32,265 bases of DNA, taken from JBPCRW01 sp050996405 (lineage in GTDB: Bacteria; Acidobacteriota; Blastocatellia; Pyrinomonadales; Pyrinomonadaceae). The stretch spans positions 1-32,265 of the forward strand of contig JBPCRW010000074.1 in the NCBI GenBank assembly GCA_050996405.1, written 5' to 3'. A program made the translations under genes and the position numbers. Positions 23,511 through 32,194 of the stretch are shown in pieces; the stretch's first letter is position 1, and each line of letters opens with the position of its first letter. Below the pieces are notes generated by a model. That model was not told the DNA's origin. It searched no databases and saw only the letters and a list, made by a program, of their open reading frames with translations.

Positions 23511-24632
23511 ATGAAAAATCAAATCTCCGAATTTTTACAATCACGAATTGACGCAAAAGATTTTCCGTCAGCCGTTTATCTCGTCGCGGAAAAGAGCGAA
23601 ATAATTTTTGAGGACGCGCTCGGTTTTTCAGTTGTCGAACCGAAAAAAATTAAGGCGCGAACGGAGACGATTTACGATTTGGCGAGTTTGACGAAACCGC
23701 TGGTGACGGGTTTGCTGTGCGCGAAGTTGATTGAAAAAGGCAAACTCAAACTCGAAGATAAAATTACTCGATTTTTTATTTTGTTCAATCGTGAAAATAA
23801 AAGTGAAATAACTATTAGGGATTTATTGACGCATGTTTCCGGCTTTCCGGCGTGGAAGCCGTTTTATTTGATGACAGATATTTTCTTGCGAAGCATAATT
23901 TTAGCTTTGATTGCCGACGAGCCGTTTGAAAACGCGCCGCAAACACGAGTTACATACAGCGATTTAAATTTTATTACGCTGCAATTTCTGATTGAAGATT
24001 TATACGGCGGCAGACGTTTTGACGAAATTGCAAGACAAGAAATTTTCGAGCCTTTAAATCTCAAAAATACGTTTCTCAATCCGCCGACGAAGTTGCGAAA
24101 ACGAATCGCCGCCAGCGAAAAGGGAAACGAATACGAGAAGCAAACTTGCGTTGATTTAGGTTACGACGTTTCAAATTACGATTGGCGCGAATATCAAATC
24201 TGGGGCGAAGTTCACGACGGAAACTGCTATTTTATGAACGGCGTTTCCGGTCATGCAGGACTTTTTTCAAACGTCGAAGAAACCTTTAAAATCGCGCGGC
24301 AGTTTTTAGCCGGAGAAACGAGTTTATTAAAACCGGAAACTTGTAAATTATTTTGCACAAACTTTACGAAAGGCTTAAACGAAGCGCGTTCGATTGCGTT
24401 TCAATTAGCCGAAACCAAAGATTCGACGGCGAGTTCGGCGTTATCGAAAGACAGTTTCGGACATCTCGGTTTTACCGGAACTTCGCTTTGGCTTGAACCC
24501 GAAAGCGAAAGAATTTTTATACTGCTCACGAATCGCACGCACGCGCGCGAACTGCCTTTCGTCAATATCAATTCCACGCGCCGGAAATTTCACGAATTGG
24601 CAGCCGAAATACTGAATAAAGTCCGCCGATAA
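23511..24632 (+). CDS. serine hydrolase, beta-lactamase/class C-like
   Basis: 373 residues from ATG 23511; an upstream start at 23394 would add only translated repeat DNA. The nucleophile motif SLTK is at 59-62, the second motif YSD at 149-151 (Tyr as base) and the third probably HLGFTGT near the C-terminus. There is no evident signal peptide. The family includes esterases, D-Ala-D-Ala peptidases and beta-lactamases; the substrate is not readable. It lies downstream of the oxidoreductase in the same direction. Confidence 0.8.
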   Translation: MKNQISEFLQSRIDAKDFPSAVYLVAEKSEIIFEDALGFSVVEPKKIKARTETIYDLASLTKPLVTGLLCAKLIEKGKLKLEDKITRFFILFNRENKSEITIRDLLTHVSGFPAWKPFYLMTDIFLRSIILALIADEPFENAPQTRVTYSDLNFITLQFLIEDLYGGRRFDEIARQEIFEPLNLKNTFLNPPTKLRKRIAASEKGNEYEKQTCVDLGYDVSNYDWREYQIWGEVHDGNCYFMNGVSGHAGLFSNVEETFKIARQFLAGETSLLKPETCKLFCTNFTKGLNEARSIAFQLAETKDSTASSALSKDSFGHLGFTGTSLWLEPESERIFILLTNRTHARELPFVNINSTRRKFHELAAEILNKVRR

Positions 24633-24739
24633 AAACTTTTCGGTCATTGAAACTTCGGGCATCTTTTGCCGTTTGTTGATAATCAAAAAGGCACGGTTCG
24701 GAAAGTTGTTCGCAGTCAAATCGCGCTTGGAGAAGATAA

Positions 24740-26029
24740 ATGAAAAAAATCGTTGCTGTGCTGTTGTTTTTCGGCTTGTTCAGCCTTGCGGTGTTCGCGC
24801 AATCGGGGCGTTCACGTCCGCGCGTCGTCGTGACGGATAATACTGAAAAAGGTCAAAAAAGTTCTTCCGCTCAAAGTTCCGGCTCGACTTCTCCGGCTCA
24901 AACGACAAATTCCGGTCAGGATACGACCAAACGCCCGCCGGTGCTTATCGGCGACACGAAAACTTCGAGTCAATCGACTAATTCAGCAGCGACCGGCGGC
25001 GATGACGAAGTAATTCGCGTCGAGACGAATCTCGTCACAATTCCGGTGTCGGTGCTGGACCACGACGGCAGATTTATCGCCGGACTTCATCAGCAGGATT
25101 TTCATATTTATGAAGACGGCGTTGAACAGAAAATCGGATACTTCGCGCCCGTCGAGCAGCCTTTTACGGTAATTTTAATGCTCGACGTGAGCAATTCGAC
25201 CGAGTTTAAAATCGAGGATATGCAGGAAGCGGCGATTGCGTTTATCAATCAGCTTCGCCCCGAAGACCGCGTAATGGTGATGTCTTTTGACGAGCAAGTT
25301 CATATTTTAAGCCCGATAACCAACAATCGCGCCGTTCTCGCCAACGCGGTTCGCCAGACGGATTTCGGCGGCGGCACAAGCCTTTACGAAGCGGTCGATT
25401 ACGCCGTTAACCGGCAGCTTAACCAAATCCAGGGACGCAAAGCGGTCGTGCTTTTTACGGACGGCGTTGACACGACCTCACGTCGCGCCAGTTATCAAAG
25501 TTCGGTCCGCGATACCGAAGAAGCCGATGCTCTTTTTTACCCGATTCACTACGACACTTTCAGCGATATGAACGCCGGACAAGGCAATAGTTATCCGTAT
25601 CCGAATCGCAGAGGCGGCGGAGGCTGGGGCGGAATTTTAGGCGGAATTTTAAACGGCGGAAACGTTCAAATCGGCGGCGGTCAAGGCGGAAGCGGAACGA
25701 GCCGCGCCGAATATGAAACGGGTCGCCGCTATCTGGAAGATTTAGCCAGCACGAGCGGCGGCAGAATGTTTGAAGCCCGCTCGCTGTATAACATCGACGC
25801 GGCTTTTTCGGGAATCGCCGAAGAACTGCGCCGCCAATACAGCATCGGCTATTATCCCGAAACAGTCGGACAAGTCGGACAGCGCAAAGAAATCAAAGTC
25901 CGCGCCGACCGTCAAAACGCCGTCGTCCGCGCAAAAAACAGCTATATCGTCGGCGAAACGGACGCTAAAAATAATACGGCGAACACCAAGCAAAAACCGA
26001 AACTGAACAATTCGAGACTGCCTTTCTAA
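24740..26029 (+). CDS. secreted VWA-domain protein, acidobacterial type
   Basis: 429 residues. Signal peptide 1-20 (MKKIVAVLLFFGLFSLAVFA), then a disordered Ser/Thr-rich linker and ETNLVTIPVSVLDHDGRFIA, the usual entry of the acidobacterial VWFA-related family. The metal-binding site is complete: LDVSNST (D149, S151, S153), GGGTSLYEA (T213) and FTDGVDTTS (D241). A Gly-rich insertion (about 285-325) interrupts the domain end. TGGAGAA precedes the ATG. It probably binds extracellular partners; the ligand is unknown. Confidence 0.85.
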   Translation: MKKIVAVLLFFGLFSLAVFAQSGRSRPRVVVTDNTEKGQKSSSAQSSGSTSPAQTTNSGQDTTKRPPVLIGDTKTSSQSTNSAATGGDDEVIRVETNLVTIPVSVLDHDGRFIAGLHQQDFHIYEDGVEQKIGYFAPVEQPFTVILMLDVSNSTEFKIEDMQEAAIAFINQLRPEDRVMVMSFDEQVHILSPITNNRAVLANAVRQTDFGGGTSLYEAVDYAVNRQLNQIQGRKAVVLFTDGVDTTSRRASYQSSVRDTEEADALFYPIHYDTFSDMNAGQGNSYPYPNRRGGGGWGGILGGILNGGNVQIGGGQGGSGTSRAEYETGRRYLEDLASTSGGRMFEARSLYNIDAAFSGIAEELRRQYSIGYYPETVGQVGQRKEIKVRADRQNAVVRAKNSYIVGETDAKNNTANTKQKPKLNNSRLPF

Positions 26030-26060
26030 AAGCAATCTTTAACCGTCGCAAAAGTCCGCG

Positions 26061-26089
26061 AAGCCTGCAATAGACGATGCGGGCTTTTT
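26061..26089 (+). terminator. terminator between the two VWA genes
   Basis: AAGCCTGC (26061-26068) pairs with GCGGGCTT (26079-26086, one G-T pair), followed by a T-run. The two VWA genes are therefore probably separate units. Confidence 0.7.
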
Positions 26090-26180
26090 ATTTATAAACC
26101 TTTTGGGCGGGTGATTGCATCCTTTTCAATTTTCACAACATCTCTAAATTGCCGCTCAAATTTTCGCCGGAGAATAAAAA

Positions 26181-27389
26181 ATGAAAAAATTAGCGTTTAT
26201 CGCTCTGCCTTTATTGGTGTTTTTGAATGCTGCCGGAATTTTCGCGCAATCGCGCCGCGCCGCGCCGGATTCAAGCGTTCCGCCGAAAGCCAATAAACGC
26301 GAAGCTAAACCGTCGGAAACTCCGCAGCCCGCGCCTTCGCCAACTGAAGAAACCGCCGCGCCTACCAAACAATCAAACGCTGAAACAAGCGCGGTTGACG
26401 AAAAAGACGTGATTCGCGTCGATACTCGACTGGTCACAATTCCCGTCAAAGTTTCCGACCATAGCGGCAGATTCGTCGCCGGATTAACAAAAGATAATTT
26501 CACGATTTTTGAAGACGGAAAACCGCAGGACATTGCATATTTCTCAAACGCCGAAGAACCTTTTACGGTCGCGCTCGTGCTGGATATGAGTTATTCCGCC
26601 AAGTTTAAAATCGGCGAGATACAATCGGCGGCGATTGCTTTTGTTAATCAACTCCACCCGAACGATAAAATAATGGTTGTGTCATTTGACGAAGAAGTTC
26701 ACGTTTTATGCGAGCCGACCAATGACCGCAAAATTTTGCAGTCGGCGATTAGAAGCACAGACATTGCTTCCGGCACGAGCCTTTACGAAGCGATTGATTT
26801 GGTTGTCAATAAACGTCTGAAAAAAATCAGCGGACGCAAAGCGATTGTGCTTTTCACGGACGGCGTTGACACGACTTCGCGCCGCGCCAGCGATTTAAGT
26901 AATTTGGACGATGTCTACGAACTCGACGCGCTGATTTATCCGGTTGAATACGATACCTATGACGATGTTCAAGCGATGAAAAACACGCCTGTCACGGGCG
27001 GACAAACAGGTCGTCCGGCAATTCCAGATATGCCGTCGAAAAATACGTCGCCGTTTCCGTTTCCGATTCCGACTTCCGGCACGCCGAGCAGTCAGGGAAC
27101 GAGCGCGGACGATTACCGCAAAGCGCGGGATTATCTGGAACAGCTTGCAGCGCGCACGAACGGCAGGCTTTATCAGGCAAGCACGACGGCATATTTAACA
27201 TCCGCTTTTACAAATATCGCCAACGAACTGCGCCAGATTTACAGTCTGGGTTTTTATCCGGCGGAAGAAAAGACTGGAAAGCGTCGGCAGTTGAAAGTAA
27301 AAGTTGACCAAAAAGGAGTTTCCGTGCAGGCGCGGGACAGCTACGTTGTGGGAAAAAGTAGAGAGAAGGCAGAAGACCGTAGGCAGTAG
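26181..27389 (+). CDS. second secreted VWA-domain protein, paralogue
   Basis: 402 residues. Signal peptide about 1-23 (MKKLAFIALPLLVFLNAAGI), a Pro/Ala/Thr-rich linker, DTRLVTIPVKVSDHSGRFVA, then the complete metal site LDMSYSA (D135, S137, S139), ASGTSLYEA and FTDGVDTTS. It is clearly a duplicate of the preceding gene, diverged outside the core; a Pro/Ser loop replaces the Gly-rich insertion. The last residues (KSREKAEDRRQ) are partly translated repeat DNA. Confidence 0.85.
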   Translation: MKKLAFIALPLLVFLNAAGIFAQSRRAAPDSSVPPKANKREAKPSETPQPAPSPTEETAAPTKQSNAETSAVDEKDVIRVDTRLVTIPVKVSDHSGRFVAGLTKDNFTIFEDGKPQDIAYFSNAEEPFTVALVLDMSYSAKFKIGEIQSAAIAFVNQLHPNDKIMVVSFDEEVHVLCEPTNDRKILQSAIRSTDIASGTSLYEAIDLVVNKRLKKISGRKAIVLFTDGVDTTSRRASDLSNLDDVYELDALIYPVEYDTYDDVQAMKNTPVTGGQTGRPAIPDMPSKNTSPFPFPIPTSGTPSSQGTSADDYRKARDYLEQLAARTNGRLYQASTTAYLTSAFTNIANELRQIYSLGFYPAEEKTGKRRQLKVKVDQKGVSVQARDSYVVGKSREKAEDRRQ

Positions 27390-27495
27390 CAGAGAGCAGT
27401 TAGTTTTCACGATTAAATCTTTTTGTTGGAATTATGGTTGGCAAAATTGTCAAATGCCTTTTACTGTTTTCTGCTTACTGTTTTCTGCCTACTCT
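27355..27495. repeat. heptamer islands between convergent VWA and glgC genes
   Basis: AGTAGAG, AGAAGGC, AGAAGAC, CGTAGGC units begin at 27357, inside the end of the VWA gene. TTACTGT/TTTCTGC units (27461-27488) face them in inverted sense and end at the glgC stop. The two can pair imperfectly and may act as a two-way terminator. Confidence 0.6.
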
Positions 27496-28790
27496 TAAAT
27501 TATCCTGCCGCTTTCGATGGTCGAATTTTTCGGGATGATAACGATTCCTTCGCGGATATAATAACAGCCGTGTTCGTCGTCTTCCGTTTCGACTCCATGC
27601 TGGTTTATCAACTGCACATCGTCGCCGATGCGAGTGTTTTTATCAATAATCGCGCGTCGAATAACGCAGTTTTTTCCGATGCCGAGATGCGGCGTTGAAT
27701 GCGACACATTATTTTCCAAATCATCAACCGATTCAAAAAAATCCGCGCCCATCAAGATTGAATTTTCAATGCGCGTGCCGTCGTCAATCCGGCTTCGCAA
27801 GCCGATAATCGAACGCCGCGCGTAAACTCCGTTCATAATACAGCCCTCGCTAATCATCGAATTGCCGATGTCGCAATCGTGCATTTTCGACGGCGGCAGA
27901 TAGCGGCTGCGCGTGTAAATCGGCGACGCGGCATCAAAGAAATTAAATTTTGGCAGCGGCGCGGCTAAATCGAGATTGGCTTCATAAAAAGCGCGAATCG
28001 TTCCGATGTCTTCCCAGTAGTCGTTGAAAAGAAAGGCTTGAACATTGTAATTTTTTATCGCCGCCGGAATTATTTCGCGTCCGAAATCAACGCGCGATTC
28101 GTCTTTTTTGAGAAATCCGACGAGCTTTTCGTAATTGAAAACGTAAATTCCCATCGAAGCTAAGAAGTGGCGTTTTTCCGCCTCTTCCGCCGACAAACCG
28201 AACTTTGTCGAATCCACGCGCATTGCTTCAAGCGCGTCACCTTTTGGTTTTTCTTTAAACTCGATAATTTTTCCGTCTTCGTCGGTTTTGAGCAAACCGA
28301 ATTCTTCGGCTTCGTCCGGGCGACAGGGAATTACGGAAACAGTGATGTCGGCGTTCGATTCAAAATGTTTTTTCAAAAATCGGCGATAATCCATCCGGTA
28401 AAGATGGTCGCCCGAAAGAATCAAAAGCGTGTCAACGTGCAAATCGCGGATGTGCGGCAGCATCTGGCGAACCGCGTCCGCCGTGCCTTGAAACCATTCC
28501 GGGTTGTCTCTGGTTTGCTCGGCGGCGAGAACTTCGACAAAGCCGGTCGAAAACGACGAAAATCTGTAAGTTCGCGCCACGTGCCGGTTCAAGCTGGCGG
28601 AATTATACTGCGTCAAAACAAAAATCTGCGAGATATTGGAATTGATGCAGTTGGAAATCGGAACGTCAATTAAACGATATTTTCCGCCCAAAGGAACTGC
28701 CGGTTTTGAACGGTCGCGCGTCAGAGGATAAAGCCTCGAACCCGCGCCGCCGCCTAAAATTACCGCTACCACATTGTCATATTGCGCCAT
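27495..28790 (-). CDS. glgC: glucose-1-phosphate adenylyltransferase
   Basis: 431 residues from ATG 28790 (a start eight codons earlier is possible). It makes ADP-glucose from ATP and glucose 1-phosphate, the first committed step of glycogen synthesis. The nucleotide motif GGGAGSRLYPLT is at 13-24, followed by RSKPAVPLGGKYRLIDVPIS, EVLAAEQT, WFQGTADAVRQ, LSGDHLYRMDY, EFKEKPKG and DYWEDIGT. The C-terminal left-handed beta-helix ends GIVIIPKNSTIESG. The form resembles the cyanobacterial/plant type. No other glycogen gene is beside it. Confidence 0.95.
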   Translation of the reverse strand: MAQYDNVVAVILGGGAGSRLYPLTRDRSKPAVPLGGKYRLIDVPISNCINSNISQIFVLTQYNSASLNRHVARTYRFSSFSTGFVEVLAAEQTRDNPEWFQGTADAVRQMLPHIRDLHVDTLLILSGDHLYRMDYRRFLKKHFESNADITVSVIPCRPDEAEEFGLLKTDEDGKIIEFKEKPKGDALEAMRVDSTKFGLSAEEAEKRHFLASMGIYVFNYEKLVGFLKKDESRVDFGREIIPAAIKNYNVQAFLFNDYWEDIGTIRAFYEANLDLAAPLPKFNFFDAASPIYTRSRYLPPSKMHDCDIGNSMISEGCIMNGVYARRSIIGLRSRIDDGTRIENSILMGADFFESVDDLENNVSHSTPHLGIGKNCVIRRAIIDKNTRIGDDVQLINQHGVETEDDEHGCYYIREGIVIIPKNSTIESGRII

Positions 28791-28840
28791 AGAATGTAAG
28801 AAAAAATAATCCATCGTCTTCGATACCGCGCCGCCGAATT

Positions 28841-28868
28841 ATTTTACAAATCCGAATAATTTTTACAA
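28841..28868 (-). promoter_or_regulatory. possible glgC promoter
   Basis: On the leftward strand: TTGTAA (28863-28868), 16 bases, TAAAAT (28841-28846), about 50 bases before the glgC start. Weak and tentative. Confidence 0.3.
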
Positions 28869-28930
28869 TTTCTACAATAGCCGTAACCCGTTGCGATTTC
28901 AAGCACTTTTATTTTAAAAAGCGCGCTGCT

Positions 28931-28959
28931 TTGACATTTGCGCGGGCGGCGTGTTATTT
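28931..28959 (+). promoter_or_regulatory. promoter of the riboswitch-btu operon
   Basis: TTGACA (28931-28936), 17 bases, TTATTT (28954-28959) with TG just before. The perfect -35 and the position just upstream of the riboswitch support it; the -10 box is poor. Confidence 0.5.
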
Positions 28960-28984
28960 TCGCCTTTGACCATTGTCGGCAAGT

Positions 28985-29215
28985 TTGCTTAGCTGAAACG
29001 GCTGGTTGAAAAACAGTTCTTTTTCATAACTAAAATACTTTCGGATATCGCTTTGCAAAAAGCGACGAATGGGGAAGTCGGGTGAAAATCCCGCACGGTC
29101 GCGCCACAGTAAAACGAAATGCTGAACGCAGAACGCTGGAACGCTGAATTAAATTTTATTCATCGCTCGTCGTTCATAATTCAGCGTTTTCCTAAGTCTG
29201 GAAACCTGCCCGAAA
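28985..29215 (+). ncRNA. cobalamin riboswitch (btuFCD leader)
   Basis: Core signature at 29070-29112: GGGAAGTCGGGTGAAAATCC then GCACGGTCGCGCCACAGTAA. The closing strand AAGTCTGGAAACCTGCC is at 29194-29210. Both are hallmarks of class-I B12 aptamers. The arm between them (29118-29188) is long and made of heptamer units (AATGCTG, AACGCAG, AACGCTG) that close with an 11-base stem AACGCTGAATT/AATTCAGCGTT. It controls the btu genes downstream, normally by repression when adenosylcobalamin binds. The exact 5' end is approximate. Confidence 0.88.
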
Positions 29216-29256
29216 AGTTTTTAGCCATTGAATGTCTCGCGTCAAGATGTTCGGGC
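29208..29256 (+). promoter_or_regulatory. possible antiterminator pairing of the riboswitch
   Basis: GCCCGAA (29208-29214), overlapping the end of the B12 closing strand, can pair with TTCGGGC (29250-29256). Competition of this pairing with aptamer closure could link ligand to termination. Confidence 0.4.
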
Positions 29257-29286
29257 TGAAGTATTTTTCTTCTTTTTTGATTGATG

Positions 29287-29335
29287 AAAAGTCCTGTCCG
29301 GTTGTCTTGTTTAAGATGAAAGGGCAGGACTTTTT
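29287..29335 (+). terminator. riboswitch-controlled terminator before btuF
   Basis: AAAAGTCCTG (29287-29296) pairs exactly with CAGGACTTTT (29325-29334), with further CC/GG pairing and a T-run. The btuF start lies three bases later and its only ribosome site (AGGAC) is inside the 3' arm, so the hairpin may block both transcription and translation. Confidence 0.75.
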
Positions 29336-29337
29336 AG

Positions 29338-30252
29338 TTGAGAAAACACACAAAAAATTACATCGCGCTTTATTGCCTGATTTTCGCCGTCGCATTTTTG
29401 CTGTACGGATGCAAATCGGAAACGCCGAGCAATCAAACGTCCGAATCATTTCGAGAAATTGCCGATGATTTAGGTCGCCGCGTGAAGATTCCCGAAAAAG
29501 TCGAACGCGCGGTTTCGCTCGCGCCGAATTTAACGGAAATAATTTTCGCCGTCGATGCCGGAAGCAAACTTGTCGGCGACACGACTTACTGCGATTATCC
29601 TGAAGCGGCGCGGAAAATTCCGAAAATCGGCGACACTTTAAATCCCAACATCGAAGCGATTATCGCTCTCAAACCGCAAGTCGTTTTCGTCTCGACCGCT
29701 TCGCAGATCGAAACTTTTATCCAAACTCTCGAAGCCCAAAATATTTCCGTTTTCGTGACGAATCCGAAGGATCTGGACGGCGTGTATCGAAGCATTTTTC
29801 AGATTGGCGAAATTCTGGGCAAAAGCGATAAAGCAAACGAAATTGTTGATGAAATGAAACGCCGCGCTGCCGATATTGAAGCGCGAACGCGAGCGGCAAA
29901 AGACATAAAAACCTTTGTGCAAATCTCGAAAGAACCGCTTTTTACAATCGGCAAAGATTCGTTTATTACCGATTTAATTGCCCGCGCGGGCGGCGCGTCC
30001 GTGACGGCAAATGTGCCGGAAGCGTATCCGAAATTCAGCAAGGAAACCGCGCTCGCGCTCGCGCCCGAAGCGATAATTTTATCGGACAGCCCCGATAATC
30101 TCGAACCGAACGATGTTTTTAAAGATTCTCCGGCGGTTAAAAACGGGCGCGTTTTCAAAATCAGCGCGGATTTGCTCTCGCGTCCAAGCCCGCGCATTGT
30201 TGATGCGCTGGAGCAGATTGCGCGCGATTTGCATCCCGAAAATTTTCGATGA
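29338..30252 (+). CDS. btuF: cobalamin ABC transporter substrate-binding lipoprotein
   Basis: 304 residues from TTG 29338. Lipoprotein signal with lipobox LLYGC (C25) tethers it to the membrane. The binding-protein fold follows: DLGRRVKIPEKVERAVSLAP, NLTEIIFAVDAGSKLVGDT, YCDYPEAA, and IEAIIALKPQVVF. This is the BtuF/periplasmic-binding family for B12 or related corrinoids. The B12 riboswitch upstream and btuC-btuD downstream make vitamin B12 more likely than iron chelates. It overlaps btuC by four bases. Confidence 0.87.
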   Translation: MRKHTKNYIALYCLIFAVAFLLYGCKSETPSNQTSESFREIADDLGRRVKIPEKVERAVSLAPNLTEIIFAVDAGSKLVGDTTYCDYPEAARKIPKIGDTLNPNIEAIIALKPQVVFVSTASQIETFIQTLEAQNISVFVTNPKDLDGVYRSIFQIGEILGKSDKANEIVDEMKRRAADIEARTRAAKDIKTFVQISKEPLFTIGKDSFITDLIARAGGASVTANVPEAYPKFSKETALALAPEAIILSDSPDNLEPNDVFKDSPAVKNGRVFKISADLLSRPSPRIVDALEQIARDLHPENFR

Positions 30253-31256
30253 AAGTTCAAAATTCAAATTTAAAAATCAGAGGATTTCGCGTCGGCGTTG
30301 CGCTGGTTTTTTTGCTCGTTTTGACGCTCCTTTTGGCGACGTTTTTGGGAAGCGAAAAGTTACCGTTATTTGAAACTTTAAAAACACTTTTCTTCGGCGG
30401 AAATGGTTTGAGCGAACAACAGAAAGCGATTTTATTTGACGTTCGATTGCCGAGAGTTTTGCTCGGCGCGGCGACGGGCGCGTGTCTGGCGGTGGCGGGC
30501 GCGTCGTTTCAATCTCTGCTTAGAAATCCGCTGGCTGAACCGTATCTTTTGGGCGTTTCAAACGGCGCGGCATTGGGAACAATGCTTTCCTTTACACTGT
30601 TCGGCGCGTTTGAATTTTCGCGTCCCGTGATGGCTTTTGCGGGCGCGTCTTTAGCGACTTTCGCCGTCTATCAATTCGCGCGAAGCCGCACCGGAATGAA
30701 CACGGAACGCCTTGTTTTATCAGGCGTTATCGTGACGACGTTTCTTTCGTCGATTATCGTTTTGCTGACCAGTTTGCTCGACGCGACACGGCTTCGCAGC
30801 TTTACGTTTTGGCTATTAGGGGATTTGTCGCAAGCCTCGAAAAATTCGTTTTATCTGGCTGGATTTGCGGCAATCGGCGGGACGATTATTTTGACGACGA
30901 CGGCGCGTTCGTTAAATCTGATGATGCTCGGCGAGCGCGATGCATTTGATTTCGGAGTCGAAGTTGGAAAAACAAGATTGATTGTTTTTGCGACGGCGAG
31001 CGCGTTGGTCGGAACTGCCGTCGCCGCGAGCGGTTCGGTCGGTTACGTCGGTTTAATCGTGCCGCATCTCGTGCGGCTGTCAACCGGCAGCGACAATCGC
31101 CTGGTGATTCCTTTTTCGGCATTGGTCGGGGCGAGTTTCGTCGTGCTGGCGGACACGATTGCGCGCGTGGCGATTGCGCCGCGCGAGTTGCCCGTCGGAG
31201 CGATAACCGCGCTCATCGGCGCGCCGCTGTTTATTTATTTGTTGCGGAGGAATTAG
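30249..31256 (+). CDS. btuC: cobalamin ABC transporter permease
   Basis: 335 residues, FecCD/BtuC family, about ten membrane helices. Marks: FDVRLPRVLLGAATGACLAV, GASFQSLLRNPLAEPYLLGV, LVLSGVIVTTFLSSI, RSFTFWLLGDLS and GYVGLIVPHLVRL (cytoplasmic loop that meets the ATPase). The first residues MKVQNSNLKI are translated heptamer units (GTTCAAA, ATTCAAA, TTTAAAA at 30255-30275), so the native start may have been displaced. ATG overlaps the btuF stop. Confidence 0.9.
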   Translation: MKVQNSNLKIRGFRVGVALVFLLVLTLLLATFLGSEKLPLFETLKTLFFGGNGLSEQQKAILFDVRLPRVLLGAATGACLAVAGASFQSLLRNPLAEPYLLGVSNGAALGTMLSFTLFGAFEFSRPVMAFAGASLATFAVYQFARSRTGMNTERLVLSGVIVTTFLSSIIVLLTSLLDATRLRSFTFWLLGDLSQASKNSFYLAGFAAIGGTIILTTTARSLNLMMLGERDAFDFGVEVGKTRLIVFATASALVGTAVAASGSVGYVGLIVPHLVRLSTGSDNRLVIPFSALVGASFVVLADTIARVAIAPRELPVGAITALIGAPLFIYLLRRN

Positions 31257-31313
31257 CCACAAAAAGGCGCAAAAACACAAAAAACAAAACAATCTTTCTG
31301 TGTTTTTTGTGGC
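31256..31313. repeat. inverted repeat between btuC and btuD
   Basis: GCCACAAAAA (31256-31265) and TTTTTGTGGC (31304-31313) are perfect ten-base arms with an A-rich centre containing further CACAAAA echoes. It starts right at the btuC stop and ends ten bases before btuD. Confidence 0.6.
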
Positions 31314-31323
31314 GATTCAAATT

Positions 31324-32097
31324 ATGCTTCAGGTTCAAAATATCACAATCAATTACGGCATTTGCGCGGTTGTGCAAGACGTTTCGTTTACGCTTCGCGC
31401 GGGAGAAATTATCGCCCTGCTCGGCGCGAACGGCGCGGGAAAAACGACGATTCTGCGCTCGCTGAACGGATTTTTGCCGGTTGCGAAAGGTGAAATTTTA
31501 CTTGACGGAAAGTCATTAAAAAATTATTCGCGCCGCGAAATCACGCAGAAGATTTCGGTCGTCGCGCAGGAAACGGAAACGAAATTTCCGGTCACGGTTT
31601 TGGAATTTGTTCTAGCCGGAAGATTCGCGCACGGCGCGATTTTCGGTTGGGAAACCGAAAATGATTTGCTGGCTGCGAAAGACGCGCTTGCCGTGTGCGA
31701 TTTGGAAAATTTTGAAAATCGTTTGATGAATCAGCTTTCGGGCGGCGAACGCCAGCGCGTCGTTTTTGCGCGAACTCTGGCGACGGAAGCGAAAATTTTG
31801 CTGCTCGACGAGCCGACGGCGAATCTCGATTTGGCGCATCAAGCGTTGATGTTTCGGATTGTCAAAAAAAGGTGTGAAATGAAAAATGCTTCGGCAATCG
31901 TTATCACGCACGATTTAAATCTGGCTTCGGAATTTGCTGACGAAATTCTGCTTTTGAAGAACGGCAGAATTATTGCTCAAGGCAATTCCGAAAAAGTTTT
32001 GACAAACGAAAATTTGCGCGAAGTTTTTAACGTAAAAGTTTTACTGGACGAAAATCCGGCAAGTAAAAAAAGGAGAGTGACAACTTTATTTAATTAA
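31324..32097 (+). CDS. btuD: cobalamin ABC transporter ATPase
   Basis: 257 residues from ATG 31324; an upstream ATG at 31300 would use repeat DNA. Walker A GANGAGKTT is at 34-42, Q-loop near QETETKFP, signature LSGGERQR at 138-145, Walker B ILLLDEP at 158-164 and H-loop ITHD (H196). It drives corrinoid import through BtuC. No ribosome site is evident; the inverted repeat occupies the upstream gap. The stop lies inside the next inverted repeat. Confidence 0.9.
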   Translation: MLQVQNITINYGICAVVQDVSFTLRAGEIIALLGANGAGKTTILRSLNGFLPVAKGEILLDGKSLKNYSRREITQKISVVAQETETKFPVTVLEFVLAGRFAHGAIFGWETENDLLAAKDALAVCDLENFENRLMNQLSGGERQRVVFARTLATEAKILLLDEPTANLDLAHQALMFRIVKKRCEMKNASAIVITHDLNLASEFADEILLLKNGRIIAQGNSEKVLTNENLREVFNVKVLLDENPASKKRRVTTLFN

Positions 32098-32179
32098 AAA
32101 TTACGAATTAAAAATCAAGAGCTTTCTTGAATAATCAAAAACTAAAAGGCATCTCCGGCATTTTTAATTCGTAATTTTT
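32096..32179. repeat. 20-base perfect inverted repeat after btuD
   Basis: Arms at 32096-32115 and 32160-32179 are exact complements (AAAAATTACGAATTAAAAAT). One arm is composed of AATT-type heptamers. A short CAAGA/TCTTG hairpin lies in the loop. It separates btuD from the next riboswitch and may terminate transcription. Confidence 0.65.
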
Positions 32180-32194
32180 AATTTGTAATCGAAA

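Noticed and set aside
28167..28673. 168-residue open frame opposite glgC
   Set aside because: Antisense shadow with Phe/Arg-biased composition.
27495..28790. glgC as a recent transfer from cyanobacteria
   Set aside because: The cyanobacterial/plant-like form is also widespread in other phyla and codon style matches its neighbours.
29232..29468. 78-residue open frame over the riboswitch terminator and btuF start
   Set aside because: Runs through the terminator hairpin and out of frame with the btuF lipoprotein signal.
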